Of a DNA stretch of 13,464 nucleotides, positions 13,393-13,464 are shown piece after piece (position 1 is the stretch's first letter; the number at the start of each line of letters is the position of its first letter). The notes under the pieces were generated by a model. The model ran no database searches and was not told where the DNA came from. It saw only the letters and a program-made list of their open reading frames with translations. Origin of the DNA: Ruminococcus sp. GTDB lineage: Bacteria; Bacillota_A; Clostridia; Oscillospirales; Acutalibacteraceae. Position numbers and translations under genes: made by a program. The stretch lies in assembly GCA_017481395.1 (NCBI GenBank), contig JAFUPE010000033.1:1-13464 (forward strand). The letters run 5' to 3'.

Positions 13393-13464
13393 TCATTTGA
13401 AATAGCTCTTATATTCCGGTTCGGCATTTAATTCTTTAAGCAATTCATCCATATTTTCAAAAAA
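13393..13464 (-). CDS. C-terminal fragment of an unidentified protein
   Basis: On the minus strand the frame entering at 13464 reads FFENMDELLKELNAEPEYKS then YFK and ends in TGA at 13395-13393. The other two minus frames hit stops soon after entering. The downstream terminator at 13290-13324 supports a real gene end here. Too little is present to name a family. The short, charged, probably helical tail has no visible motif. Confidence 0.4.
   Translation of the reverse strand, partial: FFENMDELLKELNAEPEYKSYFK

Overview
The window is AT-rich chromosomal DNA with Gram-positive signals throughout: strong GGAG-type ribosome binding sites, TTGACA-17-TATAAT promoters and hairpin-plus-U-tract terminators. 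An infC gene with an AUU start behind an L20-type attenuator leader, a SpoIVFB-like site-2 protease and the TIGR03960/TIGR03936 radical SAM pair all point to a spore-forming (or formerly spore-forming) member of the Clostridia, probably of the Ruminococcaceae/Oscillospiraceae type. I see no insertion sequence, phage gene, CRISPR array, plasmid function or obvious recently acquired island. This is ordinary core and near-core chromosome.

Layout. 1-262 (minus): the first 25 codons of infC, its attenuator leader and promoter. 289-1861 (plus): a divergent promoter driving a CPBP membrane protease and tadA, which abut exactly, then a terminator. 1867-2041 (minus): a self-contained tRNA-Ser(GGA) unit with promoter, gene and terminator. 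2118-7507 (minus): one promoter followed by six tightly packed genes: VanZ-like protein, MATE transporter, a small one-pass membrane protein, an M50 protease, a radical SAM protein and its DUF2344 partner. Four of the five junctions overlap. 7517-11030 (plus): a divergently transcribed small membrane exporter of the PF06695 family, then, after a terminator-like hairpin, two overlapping FAD-dependent oxidoreductases. 10995-13226 (minus): a promoter, a membrane-anchored protein with a degenerate Mrr-like domain, and a CLC chloride/proton antiporter with a TrkA-C domain, ending at a bidirectional terminator shared with the convergent oxidoreductase operon. 13290-13464: a terminator and the last codons of another minus-strand gene.

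How the genes relate. The infC leader can fold into two mutually exclusive structures, the classic arrangement for feedback on the infC-rpmI-rplT operon. TadA makes inosine-34 in tRNA and lies next to a tRNA-Ser gene; the two units converge. The one-pass protein plus M50 protease looks like a reduced spoIVFA-spoIVFB pair, because it lies directly upstream of the radical SAM/DUF2344 pair, an arrangement found in other Clostridia. The rng-rplU-rpmA genes that usually follow are absent here. The Mrr-like protein and CLC antiporter probably form a two-gene operon, but nothing in the sequence ties their functions together.

I found no convincing undescribed multi-gene system. The points most worth a second look are the apparently catalytically dead membrane-tethered Mrr-like protein next to the CLC antiporter, the SpoIVFA-like protein lacking a LytM domain, two G-A mismatches in the tRNA-Ser stems, and a terminator hairpin that almost touches the start of the oxidoreductase operon.
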